Shown piece by piece: positions 53,201 through 61,100 of a DNA stretch of 64,000 nucleotides; within the stretch, counting starts at the first letter, position 1; each line of letters starts with the position of its first letter. The DNA is from Diplocloster modestus (GTDB lineage Bacteria > Bacillota > Clostridia > Lachnospirales > Lachnospiraceae). The stretch spans positions 124,001-188,000 of the forward strand of contig NZ_JAHQCX010000003.1 in assembly GCF_019042245.1 (NCBI RefSeq), in the 5' to 3' direction. The position numbers and the translations under genes were made by a program. Under the pieces are notes generated by a model. It saw only the letters and a list, made by a program, of their open reading frames with translations. It was not told the origin of the DNA and did not search any database.

Positions 53201-53601
53201 GGGTCAAACGTACTGGGCCTGTGATGCTGCGGCCAGTTGAATTCAATCCCGCCGGAGATCCACGGCCCGGTCAGCCCTACCAGTGCCGGTTTGATTACAT
53301 GGTTATAGTACACAAAATCATAATGGTTGGTCTTGTCCGTGGCCCTCTGGATTCTTCCGCCCAGTTCCGGCAGAACCATTATTTTCAGATATTTATTTTC
53401 CAGATAAATCGCATGGTAGGTCTTATTTACTTTCTCATCGTAAATTTTGTCGATGACACTGTGGGGATATACCTTACCGGAACTTCCCTGATACACTCTT
53501 TTTTCCAGAAACATGGGATTCTTGTCCGGTTTCCCTACTTCATAGGTTGGAATTTCAATATCCTGCTCCCATACCTGAACTTTTCCCTCCATTACATCCA
53601 T
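50224..53601 (-). CDS. DUF5107 and TPR repeat protein
   Basis: 1125 residues from ATG 53601 (AAGGAGG seven bases upstream). Residues ~1-370 are DUF5107, a mutarotase-like beta-sandwich: LKIMVLPELGGRIQRATDKTNHYDFVYYN (in parts), GPWISGGIEFNWPQHHRP, FLWWANPAVPVND and HHVAPGKKQWTWGCGEFGKAWDRNLTDEDGPYVELMTG (in parts). The remainder is TPR repeats in several blocks (SRINTAYGKLLMSRGRF, AYFQLGLALRYVGK, ASYYLGNLWYDKKQYSEAV). There is no signal peptide. Mutarotase-like proteins with TPR tails accompany glycoside degradation in gut Firmicutes; the reaction is not known. An AraC regulator is divergent from it. Confidence 0.87.
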   Translation of the reverse strand: MDVMEGKVQVWEQDIEIPTYEVGKPDKNPMFLEKRVYQGSSGKVYPHSVIDKIYDEKVNKTYHAIYLENKYLKIMVLPELGGRIQRATDKTNHYDFVYYNHVIKPALVGLTGPWISGGIEFNWPQHHRPSTFDPVDFRIMENSDGSCTVLVGEIENMFRTKGMAAFTLYPDKAYLEISAQLYNRTNRPQTFLWWANPAVPVNDHTQSIFPPDVHAVMDHGKRDVSNFPIATGVYYKMDYSEGVDISRYKNIPVPTSYMADHSDYDFVGGYDYNEKAGILHVADHHVAPGKKQWTWGCGEFGKAWDRNLTDEDGPYVELMTGCYTDNQPDFTWMAPYEEKVFTQYFMPYKGVGQIKNATVHAAVGLEAEEDGITIRAYVTGEYPKAEIRLTGDEEILFSKVLDLSPEQAFEARIETGGDSDRDETRLEVSVRDQDGTILVAYRPEKQTIHKTPDPASPVPLPAEVKTNEDLYLYGLHLEQYRHATYEPADYYLEGLRRDPTDSRINTAYGKLLMSRGRFAQSIPFFEAAIGKLTRSNPNPYDGEAYFQLGLALRYVGKDSEAYDRFYKAAWSAAWQDAAFYQMACICMAKDELDTAMSHIERSLVRNYHNMKARNLKASILRKLENWEACGNLLKENIKIDPLDLGTIYEEALLKEGRQKEGRKKEGGQCGEDMLQELIRRLRGNFNTAIELAIDKIEAGLFQEAAELLEVFIAGEVQKGKKEDEIYPLVYYYLADCYRKLNQPKMQETALRQAASADSSYCFPHRLEDIGILSAAITKNPGDSRASYYLGNLWYDKKQYSEAVSCFERSAAVCDDFATVHRNLALAYYNKYHDTKRARTELEKAFQLDTTDARVFMELDQLRKKTGMSKDDRLNELQNHMELVENRDDLYLEYVTLLNTCGRFEEALQYISRRNFHPWEGGEGKVPAQYLFSLVEIGRKYLSQEKFEEAVKILEQAAGSYPFHLGEGKLAGAQENNIYYYLGCAYEGANQPDKAAACYERASVGISEPAGMMYYNDQPPEMIFYQGMALRKLGREKEARSRFHKLFNYGQKHIFDDVKIDYFAVSLPDLQIFDEDLNRKNEIHCRFLMGLGLLGLGQVQEAGVEFEKVLALDGMHVGALMHSCWS

Positions 53602-53750
53602 TGTGATTCCTCCTTGCAAACTTGGTTTAATCCTTGATATAATGCAATTATATAAGAAGAACAGAGAAATTACATTCCTTTAACCTGCCCACTTATTTCG
53701 AAATCTTGCTCTATTAATCATACAAATTAATATTATCTGGAGGTGTACCC

Positions 53751-54602
53751 ATGAAATGCCTGGAACCAGGAGTTTTAGACTGCTCGGATTATTATTTCAG
53801 TACACCCAGCGGAATAGCGAAAAAGTTATTTTTTTATGGAATCTGCTGCGGGGAATTCAGCTGTAAAGTGCCCTACCATGTAAACAGGGACAGTTATAAC
53901 AGTTATCTGTTAATCCAGATCTTAGACGGGAGCCTGACCATTAAGCTGCCCGGAGAGAAACGCTATGAAACTGCGGAACAAGGGGATCTTATTTGGATCA
54001 ACTGTTACCAGCATCATGAGTATTATACGAAGCGGGACGTCCGGTTTCGTTTTATTCATTTTGACGGCAATACTTCCGGGGATTTTTACCGGGAAATATT
54101 ACATTCCTGCGGAACCATATTACGGCCGGCGGATATCGGACCTTACGATGAGGCTTTCCGCCGCCTGGTTTTCCATTACCGCAAGGAGAAGATTCTGACT
54201 GAGAGCGAAATTTCCCTTCTGCTTCACACTCTGCTGGGCCTTCCCTTCCAGATGTCCGGTTCGACGGCCGACTCCGGCCAGGACCGGCAGATGATCCAGC
54301 AAATACTGGATTATATCAAAGAGCACTATAGGGAGGACCTGGACGTGAAAACCCTGGCCGGCACCGTGAACCTGAGTATCTTCTATTTCTCACGGATGTT
54401 CAAAAAGGAAACCGGCTATTCGCCTTATGAATATCTGATGCACTACCGGCTGGACCGTGCGAAGAGGCTTTTGAAGAATACTGCGATGACAATCAGGGAG
54501 GTTGGGTTTACCACCGGATTTAAAAGTGAATCGAACTTCGTCTCCTGTTTCCACAAAAACGAGGGAATGTCCCCGGGAAAATTCCGGAAGCTGCCGTTCT
54601 AA
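53751..54602 (+). CDS. AraC-family transcriptional regulator
   Basis: 283 residues. An N-terminal cupin domain (~20-160) includes YLLIQILDGSLTIKLPGEKRYETAEQGDLIWINCYQHHEYY (in parts), a sugar-binding AraC arm. The C-terminal double HTH reads IKEHYREDLDVKTLAGTVNLSIFYFSRMFKKETGYSPYEYLMHYRLDRAKRLLKN in sequence, then REVGFTTGFKSESNFVSCFHKNEGMSPGKFRK. It is divergent from the DUF5107 gene with 149 AT-rich bases between them, so it probably activates that gene in response to a sugar. TCTGGAGGTG precedes the ATG. Confidence 0.92.
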   Translation: MKCLEPGVLDCSDYYFSTPSGIAKKLFFYGICCGEFSCKVPYHVNRDSYNSYLLIQILDGSLTIKLPGEKRYETAEQGDLIWINCYQHHEYYTKRDVRFRFIHFDGNTSGDFYREILHSCGTILRPADIGPYDEAFRRLVFHYRKEKILTESEISLLLHTLLGLPFQMSGSTADSGQDRQMIQQILDYIKEHYREDLDVKTLAGTVNLSIFYFSRMFKKETGYSPYEYLMHYRLDRAKRLLKNTAMTIREVGFTTGFKSESNFVSCFHKNEGMSPGKFRKLPF

Positions 54603-54740
54603 CCTGCGATCCACAGCACGAGCAAAAGTAAGGCTGTGTCATCTGTCCACTTGAGGATGGGGTGTGGATAGGCTGCAATAAACTGGACAATTATTTTAAG
54701 GTCATATAAAATAATATCATTATTAAAGGAGTAAGTGATT

Positions 54741-55203
54741 ATGAGCGAACCAAAGCAAAGAAGAAAACCACGTAAGTATACTGATGAATTTAAAAATCAG
54801 TTGATTGATCTGTAGCATTCGGGTAAGCGCAGATGCGATATTTGCGGTGAATATGATATGCTGCCACATCCCTATTTGACAAATGGCTGAAACAGGCTGA
54901 AAATTCCGACTCGTTCCATGAGAAAGATAATCGTACTCCCGAACAGGAGGAACTGCTGAAACTGAAAAAAGAAAATCAGCAGCTTCGGATGGAGAACGAC
55001 ATTTTAAAACAAGCGGCGCTGATCTTAGGACGAAAGTAAATGTGATTCGTGCGAACGCTCACAAACACTCTGTATCAGCAATGTGCCGTGTCCTAAAAGT
55101 AAACAGAAGCATCTATTATTATGAAACCAGGCAAAAGCCGGAGGATTCCGGGCTGGTTTCTGACATCAATGATATCTTTACAGGAAGCCATATTCACGGT
55201 TGA
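54741..55203 (+). mobile_element. Degraded IS3-family insertion sequence (orfA and start of orfB)
   Basis: Broken reading frames show an IS3 transposase orfA: RKPRKYTDEFKNQLIDL at the start, an in-frame TAG, then frameshifts, then the leucine zipper EELLKLKKENQQLRMENDIL and KQAALILGRK end. An orfB start follows with NAHKHSVSAMCRVLKVN and RSIYYYETRQKPEDSG, truncated after about 60 codons near 55203. The DDE catalytic domain is gone. No terminal repeats were confirmed. The element marks the left side of an AT-rich degraded region. Confidence 0.8.
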
Positions 55204-55318
55204 GTTTAAATCTGGTACGAGCGTGGATGTGGAAAGATAAGCGAATGCGAATAAACAGCACCTTGCAGAAATGCAGGGTGTTTTGCTTTTGAATCGAAAA
55301 AATAACTTATATCTATTT

Positions 55319-55382
55319 AAAAGTCAACTCACGCATATTGACTTTTGAATTGATATTTGATAAAATATCATTCAAAAGTCAA
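55319..55382 (+). promoter_or_regulatory. AbiE promoter with three AAAAGTCAA operator half-sites
   Basis: AAAAGTCAA occurs at 55319-55327 and 55374-55382, and inverted as TTGACTTTT at 55338-55346. The -35 TTGACT (55338-55343) lies within the inverted copy and is followed after 17 bases by TAAAAT (55361-55366). AbiEi antitoxins repress their own promoters by binding inverted repeats, which fits. Confidence 0.75.
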
Positions 55383-55398
55383 CAATGGAGGTGGAAGG

Positions 55399-55992
55399 AT
55401 GAATATCAACCAGACGATTTATGATGAAATCAAAAAGAATAATAATATGATAACCACATCTCAAGTTCTTTCATTAGGATATTCAAAACAACTGCTGACG
55501 AATTACGTAAAAGAAGGACTGTTGGAACGATGCAGACATGGTGTTTATACACTTCCAACTGCTGTGCATGATGATATGTACACATTGATGCTGCGTTCTG
55601 ATAAAATTGTTTTTTCACATGACACCGCACTGTTCCTAAATGAATTGTCAGAACGAACACCCTTTATGCATACAGTTACAATTCCAAGCAATGCAGCACT
55701 GCCAAATTCACTAAAAGGCGAATGCCTTTGCTTTTATGTGAAACCAGAACTGCATGATATCGGAATCATAGAAAAAAGCACTACATTTGGAAACACAGTC
55801 AGATGTTATAATATTGAAAGAACAATTTGTGATTTTTTGAGATGTCGTAACCGCTGTGATGAAGAAACAGTGATCAGCGCTATTAAGAATTATGCCATAT
55901 ATGATAAAAAACATTTGAATCTTCTGTCTGTGTATGCAAAACAGTTCAAAGTGGGAAAAGAATTGAAAAAATATCTGGAGGTGTTGTTATGA
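55399..55992 (+). CDS. abiEi: AbiEi antitoxin, transcriptional regulator of a type IV toxin-antitoxin system
   Basis: 197 residues. The N-terminal winged helix reads NMITTSQVLSLGYSKQLLTNYVKEGLLERCRHGVYTLP, the AbiEi_4 signature. The C-terminal domain (~75-197) has FSHDTALFLNELSERTPFMHTVTIP and RCYNIERTICDFLRCR. AbiEi represses the operon and counteracts the toxin without direct binding. ATG 55399 has GGAGGTGGAAGG upstream; longer frames from 55357 lack this. It overlaps the toxin gene by four bases. Codon use is more AT-rich than in the surrounding operons, suggesting transfer. Confidence 0.92.
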   Translation: MNINQTIYDEIKKNNNMITTSQVLSLGYSKQLLTNYVKEGLLERCRHGVYTLPTAVHDDMYTLMLRSDKIVFSHDTALFLNELSERTPFMHTVTIPSNAALPNSLKGECLCFYVKPELHDIGIIEKSTTFGNTVRCYNIERTICDFLRCRNRCDEETVISAIKNYAIYDKKHLNLLSVYAKQFKVGKELKKYLEVLL

Positions 55993-56822
55993 GTTCAAAG
56001 GCGATGAGCATGAAAGCAAAAATAAAAAATTATGCTAAGAGCAGCAATATCGCTGCACAGTTAGTCCTCCAGAATTATATGTTCGAGCGGTTCTTGGCAA
56101 GAATGTCAAAATCGGAGTACAGCGAAAAATTCATAATAAAGGGTGGAATGCTGATTGCGGCCATTGTGGGATTAGATACCAGATCTACGATGGATTTGGA
56201 CACCACATTAAAAAATCTGCCACTGACGGAAGAAAAAGTTGTGGAAGCAGTAAAGAGCATATGCAGTATCAGCCTTGGAGATGATGTGGCTTTTGAAATG
56301 GTATCCATCGCACCGATTCGCAAGGATGACAGATACGGTGGATTTTGTGTGAGACTCAATGCAGTCTATGATACGATAGTTACTCTGCTTTCAATAGATG
56401 TGTCTACAGGCGATGTGATAACCCCGTCTGCTGTGCAGTATGAATTTGGCGGGATTTTTGATGATAACGTTCGCATTAAACTTTGGGGTTATAATATTGA
56501 AACAGTAATGGCTGAGAAGGTGGAAACGATTCTGAGTCGTGGCATTTTCAGTACAAGACCGAGAGATTATTATGATATTTACATTCTTGGTACGACGCAA
56601 AAGTACGATAAGAAGGTGTTCCAAGAAGCACTTGCAGCTACGGCAGTACATAGAGGAAGCACAGAAAATATTGCAGATACAAAAGCAATAATTACACTAA
56701 TAGCCAGCAGTGAAGAATTGCAGGATACGTGGACAAAATATCAGAAAAAATTTGTGTATGCTCAAGATGTATCTTACGAGCAAATTATGGAGGTTTTGAA
56801 GCGGCTGATGCGGGACTCTTAA
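55989..56822 (+). CDS. abiEii: AbiEii nucleotidyltransferase toxin
   Basis: 277 residues. The DNA polymerase beta-like core is KFIIKGGMLIAAIVGLDTRSTMDLDTTL, giving the GG-x(n)-DxD active site. Later blocks are VRLNAVYDTIVTLLSIDVSTGD, WGYNIETVMAEKVETILSRG and RPRDYYDIYIL, with the conserved Lys and Asp of MenT/AbiEii enzymes. It halts growth by modifying tRNA or other RNA acceptors, and gives phage abortive infection. It appears intact, as does its antitoxin, though neighbouring genes are broken. Confidence 0.92.
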   Translation: MSSKAMSMKAKIKNYAKSSNIAAQLVLQNYMFERFLARMSKSEYSEKFIIKGGMLIAAIVGLDTRSTMDLDTTLKNLPLTEEKVVEAVKSICSISLGDDVAFEMVSIAPIRKDDRYGGFCVRLNAVYDTIVTLLSIDVSTGDVITPSAVQYEFGGIFDDNVRIKLWGYNIETVMAEKVETILSRGIFSTRPRDYYDIYILGTTQKYDKKVFQEALAATAVHRGSTENIADTKAIITLIASSEELQDTWTKYQKKFVYAQDVSYEQIMEVLKRLMRDS

Positions 56823-56864
56823 AAGAAAAGGCAAGAATTAATGAGATGACTGGAGGTGACCACA

Positions 56865-57634
56865 GTGGCTGATATGAATCAGATACATGAGTTCGCTGTG
56901 AAGTGGATGGATAAATTCAGAGACCAGAAAATAAATTACATAGAACTTTCTGACCATTATATGACAGATGATTGTACTGCACTCGGTTTTGAGATGGACT
57001 GCGGTCATGCCTTTGGGCGTGTCTACGGAAAGGCTGTCAAGATGGCAATAATAACCCCAATATGATTAACCGAATAGTACTGGATTATCGCAGGCTGACG
57101 AAAATCAAACCAAAGGAAGTTTTGGAAGGTGCTACATGGGAGTTTGTAACTTAGGATTATATAGGGCAACTGATTATTGACAGGGAAACAGAAAGACTTG
57201 AGCATATTCAGAATATTGGCATGGGATGTAAGGTTTCTCGAAAGTATGAAATTGAAGGCGGCATAGAGAGCCTGTTGGATGATTTCGAGAAATTTGCAGA
57301 TACAGTATATGACTTCATCCGTTTTTACGGTTTGGGAGAAATACTTGATCCATCTGTGTATGGCAAAGCAAAGCGCCGTACTACAGATTATATTTTTTGC
57401 AGTGTAATCTTCGATGAAGGACAGAAATCCTACTATTATTTAACGGAGGATGACAGCATCGAGGTTGATGATTATGTCATAGCCCCTGCAGGAAAAGATA
57501 ATCACGAAGCAATCGTAAAAGTAGTTGACATTGAGTATTTTGCTGAGGATGCTACTCCGCTACCCGTAGAAAAAACAAAGCAGATTATAAGAAAATGTAC
57601 GGACAAAGACTTTGGTTTACCTGAACCGGAATAA
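56865..57634 (+). pseudogene. Broken hypothetical gene (frameshift, in-frame stop, internal deletion)
   Basis: A GTG start at 56865 has GGAGGT upstream and opens MNQIHEFAVKWMDKFRDQK, with MDCGHAFGRVYGKAV shortly after. The frame is lost near 57040-57060. A second frame carries MINRIVLDYRRLTKIKPKEV and is interrupted by TAG at 57152, then continues DYIGQLIIDRETERLEHIQ to the stop at 57632-57634, with YFAEDATPLPVEKTKQIIRK near the end. Parts resemble hypothetical proteins common on Lachnospiraceae mobile elements. No function is known to me, and the gene is clearly dead. Confidence 0.7.
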
Positions 57635-57671
57635 TATCATTACGCAAAATAGAAATGTGAGGTATAAGAAT

Positions 57672-58190
57672 ATGGCCGAAAAGAAGAATACTGTACATCT
57701 TGGCGAAAACGTAGCCGACGATGTTAAATTAGCAGTCAATGAAGAAATGAAGGCTATCATGAAAATGGTAATAACAACATTTTCTCAGTCTTTAAAAGCT
57801 AAAATTCCTGAATTGCCGGAGAAAATAGAGAAGAAAATAAAAGAGATAGTAGACAAGCCTGAAACAGTGGATGAGATAGCAGAAGTATGGTCAAGAGAAC
57901 TGTATAAAAAAGGACTCGTTCCCAAAGGGTATAATGGACTTCCAGATGAACTTTTGATTGCAAATTTCCATCAAGATGGATATTTGGATGGTTTATATGC
58001 AGGTTATGTTCTTGCTATGATGGCCTTGGTGGATAATGAGGCAGAGAAAGAATTAATCCTATCGGTAAGAGATGATATCCGACCTAATTTAGTGGGGCAT
58101 CACTATGATAATAGAGATGAATTTTATAAGAGATTCAAAGGCGAAACATATAGTTGGATTGAAAGTCCATCAAGAATAGGAGATAAATGA
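57672..58190 (+). CDS. Hypothetical protein
   Basis: 172 residues, no family recognised. The first ~80 are charged and helical (DVKLAVNEEMKAIMKMVITT, EKIEKKIKEIVDKPETVDEI). A second helical part contains FHQDGYLDGLYAGYVLAMMALVDNEAEK. There is no signal peptide. GAGGTATAAGA lies before ATG 57672. It is inside the AT-rich island and overlaps the next small gene by four bases, suggesting a two-gene unit. It may be cargo of the former mobile element; no defence or transfer motif is seen. Confidence 0.6.
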   Translation: MAEKKNTVHLGENVADDVKLAVNEEMKAIMKMVITTFSQSLKAKIPELPEKIEKKIKEIVDKPETVDEIAEVWSRELYKKGLVPKGYNGLPDELLIANFHQDGYLDGLYAGYVLAMMALVDNEAEKELILSVRDDIRPNLVGHHYDNRDEFYKRFKGETYSWIESPSRIGDK

Positions 58191-58438
58191 CCATGAGCGA
58201 TTATTCATATGAGTTGCCGTTCTCAAATGACAAATTTCTGAAAGGCATTATCGTGATGCTGAAAAAAGAGAATAAATATGACCTTGCTAATCTATTGAGG
58301 AGAACAAATGTACAAATTGAAAAAGGTGGCTATTCATATTATGACGGTAAGTGGGGACGAAGCGATGCTTTAGCGGCATATGTGACTGGGCGAAATTCTG
58401 CCAGAAGATATCAGAACAAAAGGTTATCTAATGGCTGA
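58187..58438 (+). CDS. Small hypothetical protein
   Basis: 83 residues, no family recognised. It opens MTMSDYSYELPFSNDKFLKGIIVMLKKENKYDL in sequence (translation could begin at the second Met). The remainder is basic, with GGYSYYDGKWGRSDALAAYVTGRNSA. It overlaps the preceding gene by four bases (ATGA) and an integrase remnant follows at once. It could be truncated at its 3' end by the deletion that joined it to the integrase tail. Confidence 0.5.
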   Translation: MTMSDYSYELPFSNDKFLKGIIVMLKKENKYDLANLLRRTNVQIEKGGYSYYDGKWGRSDALAAYVTGRNSARRYQNKRLSNG

Positions 58439-58616
58439 GGCATATACATATCTTTATTCAGAGGAAAATTCATTCAGGCTGTTTATTGAGAAAGTGCTTT
58501 TAATGGGTCATGAAGATATCGAAACCACCCGGATTTATCTTCATCATGCGAACCAGATTATAGTCTCTAAAATGAACATATCGCACCTGGATAAAGTGTT
58601 CCTCCGGGAAAACTGA
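58431..58616 (+). pseudogene. Tyrosine recombinase (integrase) C-terminal remnant
   Basis: 61 codons; the recognisable part from ~58488 is LLMGHEDIETTRIYLHHA, matching the integrase LLGHxxIxTTxxYxH box with the catalytic Tyr, and it continues to a natural C-terminus. The rest of the catalytic domain (first Arg, Lys, His-x-x-Arg) is missing. It ends 80 bases from the 3' end of tRNA-Lys, the usual place for an integrase of a tRNA-targeting element. Confidence 0.65.
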
Positions 58617-58695
58617 TTTTTTCAAAACCGGCAGTTTCAGAACATGAAAAAAGTACCGTCCCCGTAGCTCTATGTCTACAAAAACAGTACCCAGA

Positions 58696-58768
58696 TGCGC
58701 CGCCAGGGGCTCGAACCCTGCACACCCTGATTAAGAGTCAGGTGCTCTACCAAATGAGCTAGCAGCGC
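58696..58768 (-). tRNA. tRNA-Lys (anticodon CTT)
   Basis: 73 bases on the minus strand, closing as GCGCTGC/GCGGCGC with discriminator A. D arm GCTC/GAGC, anticodon arm CCTGA-CTCTTAA-TCAGG with anticodon CTT, T arm CAGGG-TTCGAGC-CCCTG. CCA is not encoded. Its 3' end faces the degraded island. Confidence 0.96.
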
Positions 58769-58877
58769 GAATATTCACAACGCAAGAGTTATTATATCTG
58801 AAAGCTTTTTAAAATGCAAGTATTTTTTCCAAATTTCTTAAATTTTCTAAGAAATTCGTTACTATTCACAGCCAATT

Positions 58878-58898
58878 GGGAGGGGACAGGCCCCTCCC
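58878..58898. terminator. Palindromic hairpin with GGGGACAGGCCCC core, 3' of the sugar-binding-protein gene
   Basis: GGGAGGGG (58878-58885) pairs with CCCCTCCC (58891-58898) around ACAGG. The 13-mer GGGGACAGGCCCC also occurs in both inner arms of the repeat at 19083-19302. It is 58 bases after the stop of the leftward rbsB-like gene. Confidence 0.65.
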
Positions 58899-58956
58899 AG
58901 TTAGCCGCGCTGCCTGATACCGCTCTCTGTATAATCTGCTTTCAGCTAATCATTCC

Positions 58957-59976
58957 CTACTGGATCGTGTCTTTGGTCAGTACGGAAACGCCGGTATCTA
59001 CCTGTGTTTCTGCTATCGGCTCGCCTTTTACGGCTGCAACTGCCGCGTCCATACCCATTTTACCCATTACATCAGGATTCTGAGCCATGCAGGCTACCAG
59101 GGAACCATCTTTGATTAAGCCGAGAATCGCGTCGGATTTATCAAAACCAACACCAATCACACCGCCGCCTGCTCCTTTGATGGCATTGCCGACACCTACA
59201 GTCGCGCCCTCGTTGCATCCGAAGATACCTACACAGCCGTCTGTGATATAGTTGTCTGCGATATCCTGGGATTTTGCGGCGTCACCCTCGCCGTACTGGG
59301 TCTCAAGGATTTCATAAGCGGAACCTTCGAAGGCTTCCCTGAATCCAGCTTCCCGGTTGGCGGTAGAATCCGTGGAGGCGCTGATGTTCACGATACCGAT
59401 CTTGCCGTCTTTCTTGCCTGCTGCTTCCAATGCTTTTAACATCTCTTCTCCTGCGGTCTTGCCGGCAGCTTTGTTGTCTGTAGAGAACGTTGCTTCCGCT
59501 TCTGTGTTAGCCGGAGAGTCCACATATATGATCTTCACGCCCTGGGACTTTGCATCTTCCAGAACCGCGGTGATGGCGTCTGGTCCGTTGGCGGCGATCA
59601 TGATTGCATCCGCTCCGTCCGCTACCGCGTTATTAACACGCTCGATCTGCTGCGCATCGTCCTTTTTATCGGGAGCCATCCACTTATAGTCCACGTTGCC
59701 AAGAACTTCCGCTTCTTCTTTTGCCCCTTTGTCAACCGATACCCAGTGCTGGTCGGAGCTGTCCATGGTGATCAGAATTACTTTTACTTTTTCTCCGGAA
59801 TCCGCGGCAGGAGCTGCGGCATCATCACTGGCCGCTGCGTCAGCCGCCGGGCTTTCCTTTGCAGTGGAATCGTCAGCCGCAGGCGCAGCAGCCTCCTCAT
59901 TCTTCTGGCCGCAGCCCGCAAGCATAGTCGCGATCATTCCTGCACATAACAGTACGGATAATACTTTTCGTTTCAT
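58957..59976 (-). CDS. Sugar-binding lipoprotein, RbsB type
   Basis: 339 residues. Lipobox LAGC follows MKRKVLSVLLCAGMIATM; an Ala/Asp/Ser/Glu-rich linker comes next. The periplasmic-binding-protein type I domain has KVILITMDSSDQHWVSVDKGAKEEA, ADAIMIAANGPDAI, IIYVDSPAN and GIFGCNEGATVGVGNAI, as in ribose/autoinducer/inositol binding proteins. ATG 59976 has AAGGGAGG eight bases upstream; a longer frame from 60042 does not. It is the last gene of the ATPase-permease-binding protein operon. Confidence 0.92.
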   Translation of the reverse strand: MKRKVLSVLLCAGMIATMLAGCGQKNEEAAAPAADDSTAKESPAADAAASDDAAAPAADSGEKVKVILITMDSSDQHWVSVDKGAKEEAEVLGNVDYKWMAPDKKDDAQQIERVNNAVADGADAIMIAANGPDAITAVLEDAKSQGVKIIYVDSPANTEAEATFSTDNKAAGKTAGEEMLKALEAAGKKDGKIGIVNISASTDSTANREAGFREAFEGSAYEILETQYGEGDAAKSQDIADNYITDGCVGIFGCNEGATVGVGNAIKGAGGGVIGVGFDKSDAILGLIKDGSLVACMAQNPDVMGKMGMDAAVAAVKGEPIAETQVDTGVSVLTKDTIQ

Positions 59977-60073
59977 ATTTGAAACCTCCCTTTTCAATTT
60001 TATAATCAAAGCATCCTGTGCTTTAATCATCCCATGAGTCATCCTGCAAATCCCCTGAAACTACCTGGCTTTT

Positions 60074-61078
60074 TTAATTTGCCTTTTTTCTCGGTTTCCT
60101 TCCCGTGCGTATAATGACATCCAGCAATACCGAAACAATGACTATAATACCGATCACTACATTTCTCATACCGACCGGTGCTCCCACAAATTGAAGCCCG
60201 TTTTGCAGTACGCCCCAGATGGAAGCGCCGATCACGGTACCGAACAGCAGTCCCTGTCCGCCCAGGGTAGACACACCCCCGATAACCGAAGCCGCAACTG
60301 CATACATTTCGTACATATTTCCGGCATCCATGGTTCCCATCCCGGCAGTGGCACAGGTAATCAGACCGACCACACAGGCGCAGAAGGAACTGACCAGATA
60401 TACCTTTAACACGGTGCCGAACACATTGACACCGGACAGCTTGGCTGCCTCTATATTGCTTCCGACCGCGTATGTATGACGTCCGGTCCTGGTTCTGCTG
60501 AGTATAAAGTTAAAGATCAGGAACAGTATAATAGCGATCCAAACCGGATTGTATATTCCTAAGGTTTTCCCGTAATAGAAGAAATCCCGGAATCCCTGCG
60601 CGGCATCGCCGATGGCGTCCGTGTTATAATTATTATTTACAATCTGGGCAATACCCCGGGCCACTGTCATGGTACCCAGGGTGGCAATGAAGGGCGGCAG
60701 ATTGAATTTTGCCACCAACGTACCGTTGACGACACCTACCACCAGACAGGCTGCCATCGTAATCACTACCGCGACCCAGGGATTTACCCCTCTGGTCATC
60801 AAGGTGGCGGAGGTCATAGTGCTCATTCCGATCACGGACCCAATAGACAGGTCGATATTTCCCGTAATCAGCACATAGGACTGTCCGATGCCTACCAGCA
60901 GGATCGGAGCCACCTGACGCAGAAGATTGGTTACGTTTCTTCCCGAGAAAAAGGTGGGGCTCATAATGCCGAATACAATACACAATACAATCAGACCGAC
61001 GGTAACCGTAATGACCTGCCCGATTCCGCGGATGGCCATAAAGCTTTTAAAAAAATTATTCTTTTCTTTCTTTTCCAT
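60074..61078 (-). CDS. Sugar ABC transporter permease, RbsC type
   Basis: 334 residues with eight to ten membrane segments. Landmarks are NVTNLLRQVAPILLVGIGQSYVLITGNIDLSIGSVIG in parts, FNLPPFIATLGTMTVARG, and SNIEAAKLSGVNV, all characteristic of RbsC/AraH-type permeases (CUT2). The late ASVIGGVSTLGGQGLLFGTVIGA stretch is also conserved. It partners with the RbsA-type ATPase and RbsB-type lipoprotein on either side. Pentoses, hexoses or inositol are possible substrates. Confidence 0.93.
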   Translation of the reverse strand: MEKKEKNNFFKSFMAIRGIGQVITVTVGLIVLCIVFGIMSPTFFSGRNVTNLLRQVAPILLVGIGQSYVLITGNIDLSIGSVIGMSTMTSATLMTRGVNPWVAVVITMAACLVVGVVNGTLVAKFNLPPFIATLGTMTVARGIAQIVNNNYNTDAIGDAAQGFRDFFYYGKTLGIYNPVWIAIILFLIFNFILSRTRTGRHTYAVGSNIEAAKLSGVNVFGTVLKVYLVSSFCACVVGLITCATAGMGTMDAGNMYEMYAVAASVIGGVSTLGGQGLLFGTVIGASIWGVLQNGLQFVGAPVGMRNVVIGIIVIVSVLLDVIIRTGRKPRKKAN

Positions 61079-61100
61079 TGTTTTTATCTCCTTAGCTCCT

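Noticed and set aside
58621-58695. Integration site repeat at the tRNA-Lys 3' end
   Set aside because: No second copy of the tRNA 3' end was found at the other side of the island, so the att boundaries cannot be given.
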